In this document: one piece after another, positions 50,351-58,523 of the stretch
How the letters are laid out: the number at the start of each line of letters is the position of its first letter
Numbering within the stretch: position 1 is the first letter of the stretch
Assembly (NCBI GenBank): GCA_958296065.1
Contig: CATQHX010000032.1
Coordinates: 1-64,000, forward strand
From: Vicinamibacterales bacterium
Lineage (GTDB): Bacteria > Acidobacteriota > Vicinamibacteria > Vicinamibacterales > UBA8438
Direction: 5' to 3'
DNA: 64,000 nucleotides
Notes under the pieces: generated by a model
What the model was told of the DNA's origin: nothing
Databases searched by the model: none
The model's input: the letters and a program-made list of their open reading frames with translations, nothing else
Program-made: the position numbers and the translations under genes

Positions 50351-51187
50351 TCAGCGTTGTCGCGCTGGCACCCACGCGGTGGTGCGTCCGCCGATCGTCA
50401 CGTGCTCGATCCGCTCGCCCCGCGTCGTGCGCGCGTCGTCCTGCTTGCCCCAGCGCCGGTGGAACAGCCACGTGCGGGGATAGCGGGAGTTGTCGGCGTC
50501 GTCTTCCACCGCGCGCTTGACGATGGCGCCGAGCCGGGCCCTCAGGCGCCGCGCCTCGGTGTCGGTCAGCGAGGATGCCCGCCGCCGCGGATCGATGCCG
50601 GCCTGGAAGAGCACCTCGTCCGCGATCCAGTTGCCCACCCCCGCCGCGAACGACTGGTCGAGGAGCAGCGACTTGAGGATGCCGCCGCGCGACCGCAGCA
50701 GCTCGGAGAAGCGTTTCGGCGACGGCATCGCCAGCAGCGGGTCGAAGCCGAGCTTGGCTATGGGCGGCTCGTGCTCGGGATCCTCGCGCAACAGGATGCG
50801 CCCCAACCGGCGCCCGTCGGTCATCGCCAGCTCGCCGCCGTCGTCCAGGTGCAGGCGGATCTTCACGAAGCGCGGCGGCCAGATCGACGTGTCCTCGCGG
50901 GGTCCTGACTTCAGTTGCAGCGGCGTCGAGGCCGGCGTCTTGAAGCCGCCCGACATCCCGAAGTGGAAGAGGGGATGCGGCGGCGCGTCCAGCTCCAGCC
51001 AGAGCTGCTTCCCCCAGCGTTTCGCCGCGACGATTCGCTTGCCCTCGAGCGCGCGGCGCCAGCGGTCCGGCTTCACCTTGTCGAAGACGATCGGGTCGTC
51101 GTCGCACCACACTTGCTCGATGCGGCGCCCGCCTGTCATCGCCTCAGCCAGCTTGCGTCCCCGTTCCACTTCCGGCAGTTCCGGCAG
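50351..51187 (-). CDS. mutM: Fpg/Nei-family DNA glycosylase with zincless finger and apparent CTG start
   Basis: A 278-residue base-excision glycosylase/AP lyase that should remove oxidised purines. Family enzymes need Pro at position 2 as the catalytic amine. Here the PELPEV opening is preceded by CTG at 51187-51185, and AGGAGGG sits four bases upstream, so CTG is the likely initiator. ATG/GTG starts further upstream would bury the Pro. The H2TH segment (GVGNWIADEVLFQAGIDPRR) is intact. The C-terminal finger lacks all four Cys: the expected CxxC positions read QDDA, and the end reads WVPARQ. This resembles the zincless finger of eukaryotic NEIL1 and some bacterial members. Confidence 0.85.
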   Translation of the reverse strand: MPELPEVERGRKLAEAMTGGRRIEQVWCDDDPIVFDKVKPDRWRRALEGKRIVAAKRWGKQLWLELDAPPHPLFHFGMSGGFKTPASTPLQLKSGPREDTSIWPPRFVKIRLHLDDGGELAMTDGRRLGRILLREDPEHEPPIAKLGFDPLLAMPSPKRFSELLRSRGGILKSLLLDQSFAAGVGNWIADEVLFQAGIDPRRRASSLTDTEARRLRARLGAIVKRAVEDDADNSRYPRTWLFHRRWGKQDDARTTRGERIEHVTIGGRTTAWVPARQR

Positions 51188-51361
51188 GTTCCCTCCTGAC
51201 TTTCCGGGGATGGTAAACCGGCGGATTCGTGTTCCGCGTCGCACGCGACCGGTTGGATCAGGCTGTGCCGCTTTCGAGGCGTGAGCGTTCATGGCCCCCC
51301 GGAGAGGTCGGCGCCGCCGGTACGCGGCTTGCTTCTCGTCGGGCCAACCGCCGTCAATCGG

Positions 51362-52615
51362 TCAAGGAGCAGGTGACGTCAACGTCCAAAGGGTCAGCGT
51401 GTCCACGTCCTTGACGAAGAACCGGTTGCCGGAGATCGCCGGTTGGGCCCACGTGGCCCTGTCGGCGACGGTATAGCGCATGATCGGCTCGAGGCCGGCG
51501 CGGCTGGCGCGCGCCACGATCAACTCGGCGTCGTCGTTGAGCAGGAAGAGCAGTCGTTCGGTCTTGAGGATGGCGGTGTTCTCCGCCTGACGGGGCGGTC
51601 CCAGCCACAGCGTTGTCCCGGTGTTCGCATCGAGCGCGAAGAACTGCCCCCGCCTGCGCTCGGACAGGCCGACCAGGGTGTCGGCGACCACGACCGGGTT
51701 GGTCATCGCCGTCGAGACATCGTCGTTCCGCCATGCGGTCTCGACGACCCATTCGCCGTCGTGGCGATATGGCTGCAGGGCTCGGATTCCCATGTTCTGG
51801 GCGCTGACGATGACTCGCCCTGCGTGTTCGAGCGGGGTGATGGCGTGCGTGTACGGGGATTTGAACGGATAGGTCCAGAGCACGACTCCATCGTGCGCGG
51901 ACAGTCCCACCACGCTATCCTGCGATACCGACACCACTTGCCGAACTCCGTCCAACTCGACGATCAGTGGCGACGCGTAAGTGAAGGTGCCCGCCGTTCT
52001 CCATACGACAGCCCCGGTATCGCCATCGAACGCGGTCAGCGCGTCGTAGTTGCCGGTATGTGCGAAGATGAGGTCGCCGTCGGCTGCCGGCGACGAGGCG
52101 GTGCCGTAGAAGGGCTGCTCGGCCGGCCTCTTGTTCTGCCACAGGAGGCGGCCGTTCGCTGCGTCGAAGGCCGAGACGACGCCGCTGATGCCGAGGGTGA
52201 AGAGCCTGTCGTCAATGAAAAGGGGAGTGGCTCTGGGTCCCGGGCCGTGGACGATGGTGGCTGAGAAAATGTCGTACGGCGCGGCGTACGTCGTTTGCCA
52301 GAGGACCGAACCGGTTTCCGCATCCAGCGCCGTGAGCACCTCGTCGTCGTTCCGGCGCGAGAACGCGAACACCCGGTCACCGACGATGAGCGGAGTGGCG
52401 TAGCCCTCGCCAACCTGCACCGTCCATTGCCGCGTCAGCTCGGCGGGCCAGACCGGCGGCTCGACGAACCCGCTCGCACCGCCGTCGCGGTGGCGCCCTC
52501 GCCATTGCGGATAGTCGAATTGCCCCAACTGGGGCGCCGTCGTCGCGGCGACGCTGACCAGCAGCACGAGGACGGTCACGTTCGGATAGGTCCGCATGCC
52601 TGGTCTGCTGCTCAC
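51362..52615 (-). CDS. Secreted PQQ-like beta-propeller protein (third gene of sigma operon)
   Basis: A 417-residue exported propeller with a signal peptide core NVTVLVLLVSVAATTA. It opens FDYPQWRGRHRDGGASG and has blades such as LTALDAETGSVLWQTTY, VSAFDAANGRLLWQNK and LTAFDGDTGAVVWRT. It is the last gene of an operon with an ECF sigma factor and a thioredoxin-like protein. A GTG at 52615 overlaps the thioredoxin stop (GTGA), implying coupling; an ATG at 52597 would be an alternative. The operon position suggests it is needed in the response controlled by that sigma factor. Confidence 0.87.
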   Translation of the reverse strand: MSSRPGMRTYPNVTVLVLLVSVAATTAPQLGQFDYPQWRGRHRDGGASGFVEPPVWPAELTRQWTVQVGEGYATPLIVGDRVFAFSRRNDDEVLTALDAETGSVLWQTTYAAPYDIFSATIVHGPGPRATPLFIDDRLFTLGISGVVSAFDAANGRLLWQNKRPAEQPFYGTASSPAADGDLIFAHTGNYDALTAFDGDTGAVVWRTAGTFTYASPLIVELDGVRQVVSVSQDSVVGLSAHDGVVLWTYPFKSPYTHAITPLEHAGRVIVSAQNMGIRALQPYRHDGEWVVETAWRNDDVSTAMTNPVVVADTLVGLSERRRGQFFALDANTGTTLWLGPPRQAENTAILKTERLLFLLNDDAELIVARASRAGLEPIMRYTVADRATWAQPAISGNRFFVKDVDTLTLWTLTSPAP

Positions 52616-53436
52616 TCGGCCAACAGTTGTCGGATCTCCGCTTCGAGAGCGGTCCGGTCGACGAGACCGACATGCGCGGCGGCCAGCCGCCCCTGGCGGT
52701 CGATGAGCCAAGTCGTCGGCAGCACCGTGATCGGACCGAAGGGCGCCAGCCGCTCCGCGGTGTCGGCGACTGCGATGCGGTAGTTGACCGGCTCCCGATC
52801 CAGAAACGGGCGCACGACGTCCCAGGCGGTGTCATCGACGGAGACGCCGAGCACGCCGAAACCGCGCTCGGCGAACGCATTCTGGAACGCCACGAACCAA
52901 GGCATCTCGATGCGGCACGGTCCGCACCAGGTCGCCCAGAAGTTCAGGAGGAGCACTCGTCCGGCGTAGTCCGCCAGCGTCGCACGGCCGCTCTCCATCG
53001 CCGGCAGGCTGAAGTCGGGCGCCTTGGTGCGTTGTTCGACCGGAACGAGCCGGGGCGTGGTCTGTCGACGTGCGGACAACGTGACCCCTGTGCCGACCTC
53101 CCGGTCCGGCCGCCGAGAGGTCCATTCGGATGTCGGCAGCGCGATCGCGCCATCACCGGTGACGTTGCTGCTCGATGCCTCGGGTCCGCCGACGCCATCG
53201 AAGTCGCCCGGCGCGTTCCGCCACCCCTCCACGGAAACCAGAACCGCCACGAGCAGAGCCGCAGCGCTGCCGGCCAGCAACCAGACATGAACCGGCCGCT
53301 GTCTCGCTGCCGTGGCACGCGTCCTCAGTTGCTCCAGTGCCCACTCGGTTTCCGGCTCGCTTTTCGGGGTCGGACCCAGGGCTGCCATGCGGTCGTCCAC
53401 CCAGCGTTCGAGGTCGGGATCGTCATGTGTGGCCAT
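52612..53436 (-). CDS. Membrane-anchored TlpA/ResA-like thioredoxin in anti-sigma position
   Basis: A 274-residue protein. A cytoplasmic N-terminus of about 50 residues (DDPDLERWVDDRMAALGP...) is followed by one transmembrane helix (about residues 51-69), a Ser/Pro/Thr-rich linker and a periplasmic thioredoxin domain. That domain has the active site WCGPC (Trp170, Cys171, Cys174) and the cis-Pro in VLPTTWLIDRQG. It would be a thiol-disulfide oxidoreductase. It overlaps the ECF sigma gene by 14 bases, the place where an anti-sigma factor is normally encoded, and the short cytoplasmic tail could bind the sigma factor; this is inference. No classical zinc anti-sigma motif is present in the tail. 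Confidence 0.88.
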   Translation of the reverse strand: MATHDDPDLERWVDDRMAALGPTPKSEPETEWALEQLRTRATAARQRPVHVWLLAGSAAALLVAVLVSVEGWRNAPGDFDGVGGPEASSSNVTGDGAIALPTSEWTSRRPDREVGTGVTLSARRQTTPRLVPVEQRTKAPDFSLPAMESGRATLADYAGRVLLLNFWATWCGPCRIEMPWFVAFQNAFAERGFGVLGVSVDDTAWDVVRPFLDREPVNYRIAVADTAERLAPFGPITVLPTTWLIDRQGRLAAAHVGLVDRTALEAEIRQLLAE

Positions 53437-53968
53437 GGCGTCTGATGTACTCCTTGCGAAACGCCTGTCGAGCCCGGCGCAGCAGGGTGCCGACGGAGGC
53501 GGGCTTGAGCTCGAGCGTGGCCGCCAGCTCCTCGTAGCTGCACCCGTGGTTGCGGAGCAGCAGCAGCGCGGCGTACTCGCGTCGAATGGCGGCAAGGACG
53601 CGAAGCACGCGCCGGCGTTCTTCTCCGGCCGCCGCGTTGTCCTCCGGGGTCGGCGCGTCCCCGACGAGCCTCAGGAGCGGTGCAAGGCGAGCCCGCCGGC
53701 GCGCACGGCGCAACTCGTCGATACCCAGTCGCAGAGCCGTGCGCAGCACCCATGCCGCCGCGCCGGGGCCGTGCGCGCGGGGAGTGCGCCACAGCCTGAG
53801 GAACGCGTCGACCGCCAGCTCCTCGGCGCGCCCGGGATCCCGCACCACCCGCGAAACGACGCTGGTGACGCGTCCGTACTGCGTCCGAAACAGGCCGTCG
53901 AAGTCGAACGGCGAGTCGGCCAGTCCGGTATCGCGAATCGTGCCGACCGCTCCACCCGATGTGCTCAC
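53423..53968 (-). CDS. ECF RNA polymerase sigma factor
   Basis: A 181-residue sigma factor. Region 2 includes FDGLFRTQYGRVTSVVSRVV, RAEELAVDAFLRLWRTP and AAAWVLRTALRLGIDELRRA. Region 4 includes AIRREYAALLLLRNHGCSYE and ELAATLELKPASVGTLLRRARQAF, the DNA-binding helix-turn-helix. It heads an operon with the thioredoxin and propeller genes, overlapping the former by 14 bases. Its stimulus is presumably extracytoplasmic and may be redox-related in view of its partner. No zinc-finger anti-sigma gene is visible nearby. Confidence 0.9.
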   Translation of the reverse strand: MSTSGGAVGTIRDTGLADSPFDFDGLFRTQYGRVTSVVSRVVRDPGRAEELAVDAFLRLWRTPRAHGPGAAAWVLRTALRLGIDELRRARRRARLAPLLRLVGDAPTPEDNAAAGEERRRVLRVLAAIRREYAALLLLRNHGCSYEELAATLELKPASVGTLLRRARQAFRKEYIRRHGHT

Positions 53969-54091
53969 ACCCTTAGAACGCCTGGGAGCCCGGAATTGTG
54001 ACGCCCGACTTCGCAGCGACCGCTTGTCGCAAGCCGTTCAACGCGTGACACGAATCCACGCGGCATGCCGCCGGCGGCGGTCCGGACTTCA

Positions 54092-56800
54092 TCAGTCCAC
54101 GCGCAGGGCGCGGAAAACGTCGAGTCTGACCATGCGCCGGGCCGGTCCCGCGAAGGCAGCCGTGCAGACCGCGACGAGCAGCAGGAGCACGCCCCCCCAC
54201 ACCAACGGGTCCGCCGGCGTGATCCCTGTGGCCGCCTGTGCGACGACCCGCGTCGCGAGGAGGGCCAAGCCGGCGCCGGCGCCGATGCCGACCGCGACGA
54301 CCCACGCTCCCGTGGCGAGGACGAGCCGAAGCAGGATCCCGGAGCGGGCGCCCAGCGCCGCCCGGATAGCGAACTCGCGCGTCCGTCCCGCGACCACATA
54401 GGCGATGACGCCGTAGAGGCCGATGGCGCCGAGCACCATGGCCACGATGCCCGAGGCGCTGGCCACCGACGCCCCGATCCGGAAGGGAAGCATGGTGACG
54501 TCGGCCGTTTCGCGGAGGGTGTTTCCCTGAGGAAAGAAGAACAGATCCGGCTCCATGCGGCGGAGCTCCCGGCGGATGTCGGCGGACAGCGCTGTCGCGT
54601 CGCCTCCGGTTCGGGCGAGGAGCACCGCGCCCGTGCGCAGGCGCTGCGACGCCGCGAGGTGCAGGTACGATGCGGGTTCCTCCGTCGGGAACCGCACCTT
54701 GTAGTCGGCCGCCACGCCGACGATCTCGTACTCGAGGCCGTCCCACTCCGCCAGGTGGAACCGCCGCCCGACCGCCGTCCCCTCCGGCCAGAAGCGCTGG
54801 GCCAGGGCGTGGCTGACGATGGCCACGCGCGGCGAGTCCGGCGTGTCGGCCGTGCTGAAGGTCCGGCCCTGCAGCAGGGGGACGCCCAGCGTGTCGAAGT
54901 AGTCCGCCGACACGCCCGCCGTGTCCACCGAGGTGCCGCGGTCGGCCGGTCCGTGCAGGCCCGGCACGAGGACGTTCTGCGGACTGAACGACAGATCGAG
55001 GGGCGCGCGTGAGGCCAGCGCCGCCGCCTCCACTCCCGGCATCGACTGCACCCGTTCGAGCGCGGCGTGAATGAAGCGATCCGCACGTTCCCGCTCGTAG
55101 CCGATAACGTTCAGGTCGGTGCCGACCGCCGCGATGCGGTCCGGCTCGAACCCGAGCGAGACCCCGGTCGTCGTCCCCACCGCGCCGCGGGCCAGAACGC
55201 CCGCGAGCACCAGCAACGGCACCGTGGCCGCCAACTGTCCCGCTACCAGCGCATCGCGCAGCAGCCAGCGGCGACCGCCGGCGCGCGAGACCGCGCCGCC
55301 GCAGTTCAGGTCGCGCACCAGGTTCGGCCGCGTCGCGCTGAGCGCGGGCGCCAGACCCGCCAGAACGCCCGCTCCTGTTGCCAGTGCGGCCGTGAACAGG
55401 AACGCGCGCCCGTCGAGCGCAAAGTCCAGGGCGACAGGAATCGGACCGATGGGAGACTCCACCAGGGCGAGCGCGCGCAGCAGGCTCCACGCCAGGGCCA
55501 AGCCCGCTGCGGCGCCGAACGACGACAGCACCAGGCTCTCCGTGAGCAACTGCCGGACCAGCCGTCCGCGGCCGGCGCCGATGGCGAGCCGCACGCCGAT
55601 TTCCCGCCGTCGCGCTACACCGCGGGCCAGCAGCATGCCCATGACGTTGGCGCACGCCACCAGCAGGACGGCACCGACCACCAGCATCAGGCCTGCGGCG
55701 CCGATCCGCACCGGGTCGGCCACCGGGGGCGGCAGCCGCATGTCGTCCGTCAGGGTCAACGACACCCGACGATCCTCGTTCGACTCCGGGTACTCGGCGG
55801 CGAGGTCCGACATGAGCACGTCGAGGCTCGCCTCCGCCCGGGCGAGGGTGACGTCGTCGCGAAGCCGCCCCTTGATGAATATCCAGCGCTGCCCGCGGCG
55901 GTCGAGCCGCGTCTCGCCCGGGGACGTCACGAATGTCGAGATGCCGATCGGCGTCACGTCGTCGACCCACGTCATCGGCGTCCAGAGGTCCGGACCGGGT
56001 ATCGGCGGCATGCCGAAGAACCCGGGCGGCGCCACGCCGACCACGATGTACGGCTGCGACCGGATACGGAGGACCCGTCCCACCACGGCCGGATCCCGTC
56101 CGAAGGCTCTCGTCCACAACCCGCTGGAGATCACGGCGACGCGGGAGACGCCGGGCCGGTCGTCCTCCGGCGCCAGCAGCCGGCCGAGCACCGGCTGCAC
56201 GCCGAGAAACCGAAAGTAGTTGCCGGTAACCGTCTCCCCCATCACCAGGTCGACGTCCTCGTCCGCGCGCATCACCGCGAGCATCGGGGCGTGCGCCGCA
56301 GTGTCCGTGAACACGTCGTTCTCTGCGCGTAGATCGAGATAGTCGGGATAGGAGCTCGTCGTGTAGCGATCGTCGGGGTCGCTGGTGTAGACGTCGACGA
56401 GCTGCGCGGGACGAACCAGTGGGAGCGGGCGGAACAGGACCGAGTCGACGACCGCGAAGAGCGTGGTGTTGAAGGCAATCGGGACGGCGAGCGACACGAT
56501 CGCGGCGATGGTGAAGCCCGGATTCCGGCGCGCGCCGCGGAATGCGTAGCCGAAGTCTCGGAGCAGGTCCTCCAGGGGCCGTCCGCCCCGCGCATCCCGG
56601 ACCGCCTCTCGTATGGCGTCAACGCCGCCGAGGCGCAGAGCGGCCTGCCGGCGTGCCTCTGCCGGGGTCATACCGGCGCGCACGTTCTTGGCCGTTTCCA
56701 TTTCCAGGTGGAAGCCCAGCTCTTCTCGCGTCTGAGCGTCCTCACGCCCGCCGCGGAAGAGGTTCTGGAGCCGCGTGATCATTCTGGCAATCAGGTTCAT
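54092..56800 (-). CDS. ADOP-type ABC permease (MacB/FtsX superfamily)
   Basis: A 902-residue permease. The cytoplasmic N-terminus (REELGFHLEMETAKNVRAGM, ARRQAALRLGGVDAIREAV) is the ADOP-type leader. An FtsX/MacB layout with two periplasmic domains and two membrane blocks follows, ending RLDVFRALRVD. Compared with the two ADOPs at 26-32 kb it shows a different leader and clear divergence, so it is an older paralogue. No ATPase or PadR gene is beside it. Start ATG 56800 has GGAGA about nine bases upstream. It may have been in tandem with the now-truncated permease just upstream. Confidence 0.9.
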   Translation of the reverse strand: MNLIARMITRLQNLFRGGREDAQTREELGFHLEMETAKNVRAGMTPAEARRQAALRLGGVDAIREAVRDARGGRPLEDLLRDFGYAFRGARRNPGFTIAAIVSLAVPIAFNTTLFAVVDSVLFRPLPLVRPAQLVDVYTSDPDDRYTTSSYPDYLDLRAENDVFTDTAAHAPMLAVMRADEDVDLVMGETVTGNYFRFLGVQPVLGRLLAPEDDRPGVSRVAVISSGLWTRAFGRDPAVVGRVLRIRSQPYIVVGVAPPGFFGMPPIPGPDLWTPMTWVDDVTPIGISTFVTSPGETRLDRRGQRWIFIKGRLRDDVTLARAEASLDVLMSDLAAEYPESNEDRRVSLTLTDDMRLPPPVADPVRIGAAGLMLVVGAVLLVACANVMGMLLARGVARRREIGVRLAIGAGRGRLVRQLLTESLVLSSFGAAAGLALAWSLLRALALVESPIGPIPVALDFALDGRAFLFTAALATGAGVLAGLAPALSATRPNLVRDLNCGGAVSRAGGRRWLLRDALVAGQLAATVPLLVLAGVLARGAVGTTTGVSLGFEPDRIAAVGTDLNVIGYERERADRFIHAALERVQSMPGVEAAALASRAPLDLSFSPQNVLVPGLHGPADRGTSVDTAGVSADYFDTLGVPLLQGRTFSTADTPDSPRVAIVSHALAQRFWPEGTAVGRRFHLAEWDGLEYEIVGVAADYKVRFPTEEPASYLHLAASQRLRTGAVLLARTGGDATALSADIRRELRRMEPDLFFFPQGNTLRETADVTMLPFRIGASVASASGIVAMVLGAIGLYGVIAYVVAGRTREFAIRAALGARSGILLRLVLATGAWVVAVGIGAGAGLALLATRVVAQAATGITPADPLVWGGVLLLLVAVCTAAFAGPARRMVRLDVFRALRVD

Positions 56801-56862
56801 TTCGCATCTTCTCCAGCGGACGCTCGCGCGGCGGTTCGAGTGAGACGCACCGGTCCGGAGCC

Positions 56863-57576
56863 TCACTCTGCCCGCAGCACCCGCATCGGATCGACTCGCA
56901 TCGCATGCCGGGCCGGGCGGTAGCACGCCGTGAGCGCCGCGGCGAAGACCGCTCCGGCCGCTCCGATCAGCACCAGCGGGTCGGTTGCCGCTACCCCGTG
57001 GAGCACACCGGCGATGGTGCGCGCCAGCAACAGGGAGCCGGCCAGGCCCAGGAGAATCCCCGCGGCGCTGACGAACGCGGTCTCCGCCGCCACGCTCCGC
57101 AGGAGGTCCGCAGGATGTGCCCCCATCGCGATCCGGATCGCGAACTCGCGAGTCCGCCGCGCGACGAGGTGCGACGTGACGCCGTGGACGCCGACGGCTG
57201 CCAGGGCCAGGGCCAGGGACGCGAACACCCAGATCAGCAGCGCGTTGAACCGGGGCAGCGCCACCACGTCCGAGAGGATGGCGTCCATCGTCTTGATGTC
57301 GTAGATCCCCAGGTCGCCGTCCACGGCCCGGATCTCGCGCTGCACCACGTTGGCGAGGCCGGCCGCCGGACCTTCCGTGCTCACGATCACGTTCAGCAGG
57401 CGCGACGGATTCCGGCGCTGCGAGAGATAGATGACCGGTACGACCGGTTCCTGGACCTGGTGCTCGCGGAAATCGCGCACGACCCCGACCACGTGATGCC
57501 GCGACGTTGTCCTCCGCGGTCCAGCCTCGGCACGTAGAGGCGGTTCCTTTTGTTCATCTGAATGTAAGGTTGCCAT
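56863..57576 (-). pseudogene. C-terminal stump of an ADOP-type ABC permease
   Basis: About 237 codons remain of a protein that should have about 800-900. From residue 27 (HHVVGVVRDFREHQVQEPVV) to the end (RHAMRVDPMRVLRAE) it matches the end of the second periplasmic domain and the last membrane block, with the four-helix region and the AIRIAMGAHPAD loop intact. The N-terminal two-thirds is missing; the 5' break is near 57500, within 130 bases of a toxin-antitoxin pair on the other strand. The first 26 residues are not family sequence. I infer truncation connected with insertion of the TA module or a deletion there. Confidence 0.78.
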
Positions 57577-57623
57577 AGCTCATTCAGATTGTCAAAAGGT
57601 TTATAGATGACACACAATATGAC

Positions 57624-57932
57624 ATGCGAATCAACGTAAGTGGCTTGCTGCGGGACTTCGCAAGGGTGCGTCGCGCGGCGCTGGCCGGCAAGAGAATCGT
57701 CGTCAAGACCAGAGAGGGCAACCTCGTGCTGACGGCGGAATCGCAGGCGCCCGACCCCGCCGTTGCGTCGAGTGGTGGCGAGGGGCTGCCGGGCGCGGCC
57801 CCGACTGCCGGCGCGCGCCGCTTCGTATCCCGCGCCGCGCTTGCCGACGCGGCCCGGTGCGCGCCGCGGATCGATGCGCAACGGTTTCGCGACGACCTGG
57901 ACGCCGTGATCGATTCAGAGGTCGATGGATAG
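57624..57932 (+). CDS. Phd/YefM-like antitoxin
   Basis: A 102-residue protein preceding and overlapping a PIN-toxin gene by eight bases. The N-terminus (MRINVSGLLRDFARVRRAAL, AGKRIVVKTREGNLVLTAES) has the helix and sheet of Phd/YefM-like antitoxins; a flexible Ala/Pro/Gly-rich middle and a C-terminal helix (AQRFRDDLDAVIDSEVDG) would bind toxin. Upstream, TTGTCA at about 57591 and CACAAT 18 bases later may form its promoter. Confidence 0.75.
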   Translation: MRINVSGLLRDFARVRRAALAGKRIVVKTREGNLVLTAESQAPDPAVASSGGEGLPGAAPTAGARRFVSRAALADAARCAPRIDAQRFRDDLDAVIDSEVDG

Positions 57933-58320
57933 TCACGGCCTTCTGGATACGTCGATTGTGATCGACCACGACCTCGTCGATCCCGAGCAGCTCCCGAGTG
58001 CATCCGCCGTGTCGGCCATCACCATCGCCGAGTTGACGATTGGACCGCTCGCCGCGCGCGACGACGACGAGCGCGCGCGCAGGCAGGACCGGCTGCACTG
58101 GGCTGTCGCAACCTGGGACCCGCTGCCGTTCGATGCGTCGGCGGCCCGCGCGTACGGACGCATCTGCTCGGCGCTGATGGTCAGAGGGCGGGTCGGCCGC
58201 CGCCGCTTTGCCGATCTCCTCATCGCCGCCACCGCCCTGGCGCACGACCTGCCGTTGTACACGAGGAACCCCAGCGACCTGACGGGCCTCGAGCGTCTCA
58301 TCGTCGTTCGAACGGTATAG
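57925..58320 (+). CDS. PIN-domain toxin (VapC family)
   Basis: A 131-residue PIN-domain toxin: HGLLDTSIVIDHDLV holds the first catalytic Asp, TIAELTIGPL the Glu, FADLLIAATALAHDLP the central Asp, and YTRNPSDLTGLE the last. It overlaps the antitoxin by eight bases. The pair is complete and stands beside the broken permease at 56863-57576. Confidence 0.87.
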   Translation: MDSHGLLDTSIVIDHDLVDPEQLPSASAVSAITIAELTIGPLAARDDDERARRQDRLHWAVATWDPLPFDASAARAYGRICSALMVRGRVGRRRFADLLIAATALAHDLPLYTRNPSDLTGLERLIVVRTV

Positions 58321-58523
58321 GCGATCAGGCGCCGTCCATCGGCCACCTCCCGACAGCCGTCTCGTCGAAAGCGGGAGCCGGCATTCCCTGTCTGGCCGTG
58401 CGAGGGGATGCGTGCCGGCGCCGGCCGGCGGACGCGGCTCGGACCCGGAGTGCTGCCGTGTATGATGGCCGAATCCGGGAAACATGGCCGCGTGGTGCAG
58501 CGCGCAGGCACGAGGAGGACGCG

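Noticed and set aside
51188..51292. N-terminal extension of the Fpg protein from an upstream start
   Set aside because: It would bury the catalytic Pro and has no family similarity; the ribosome-binding site points to the CTG.
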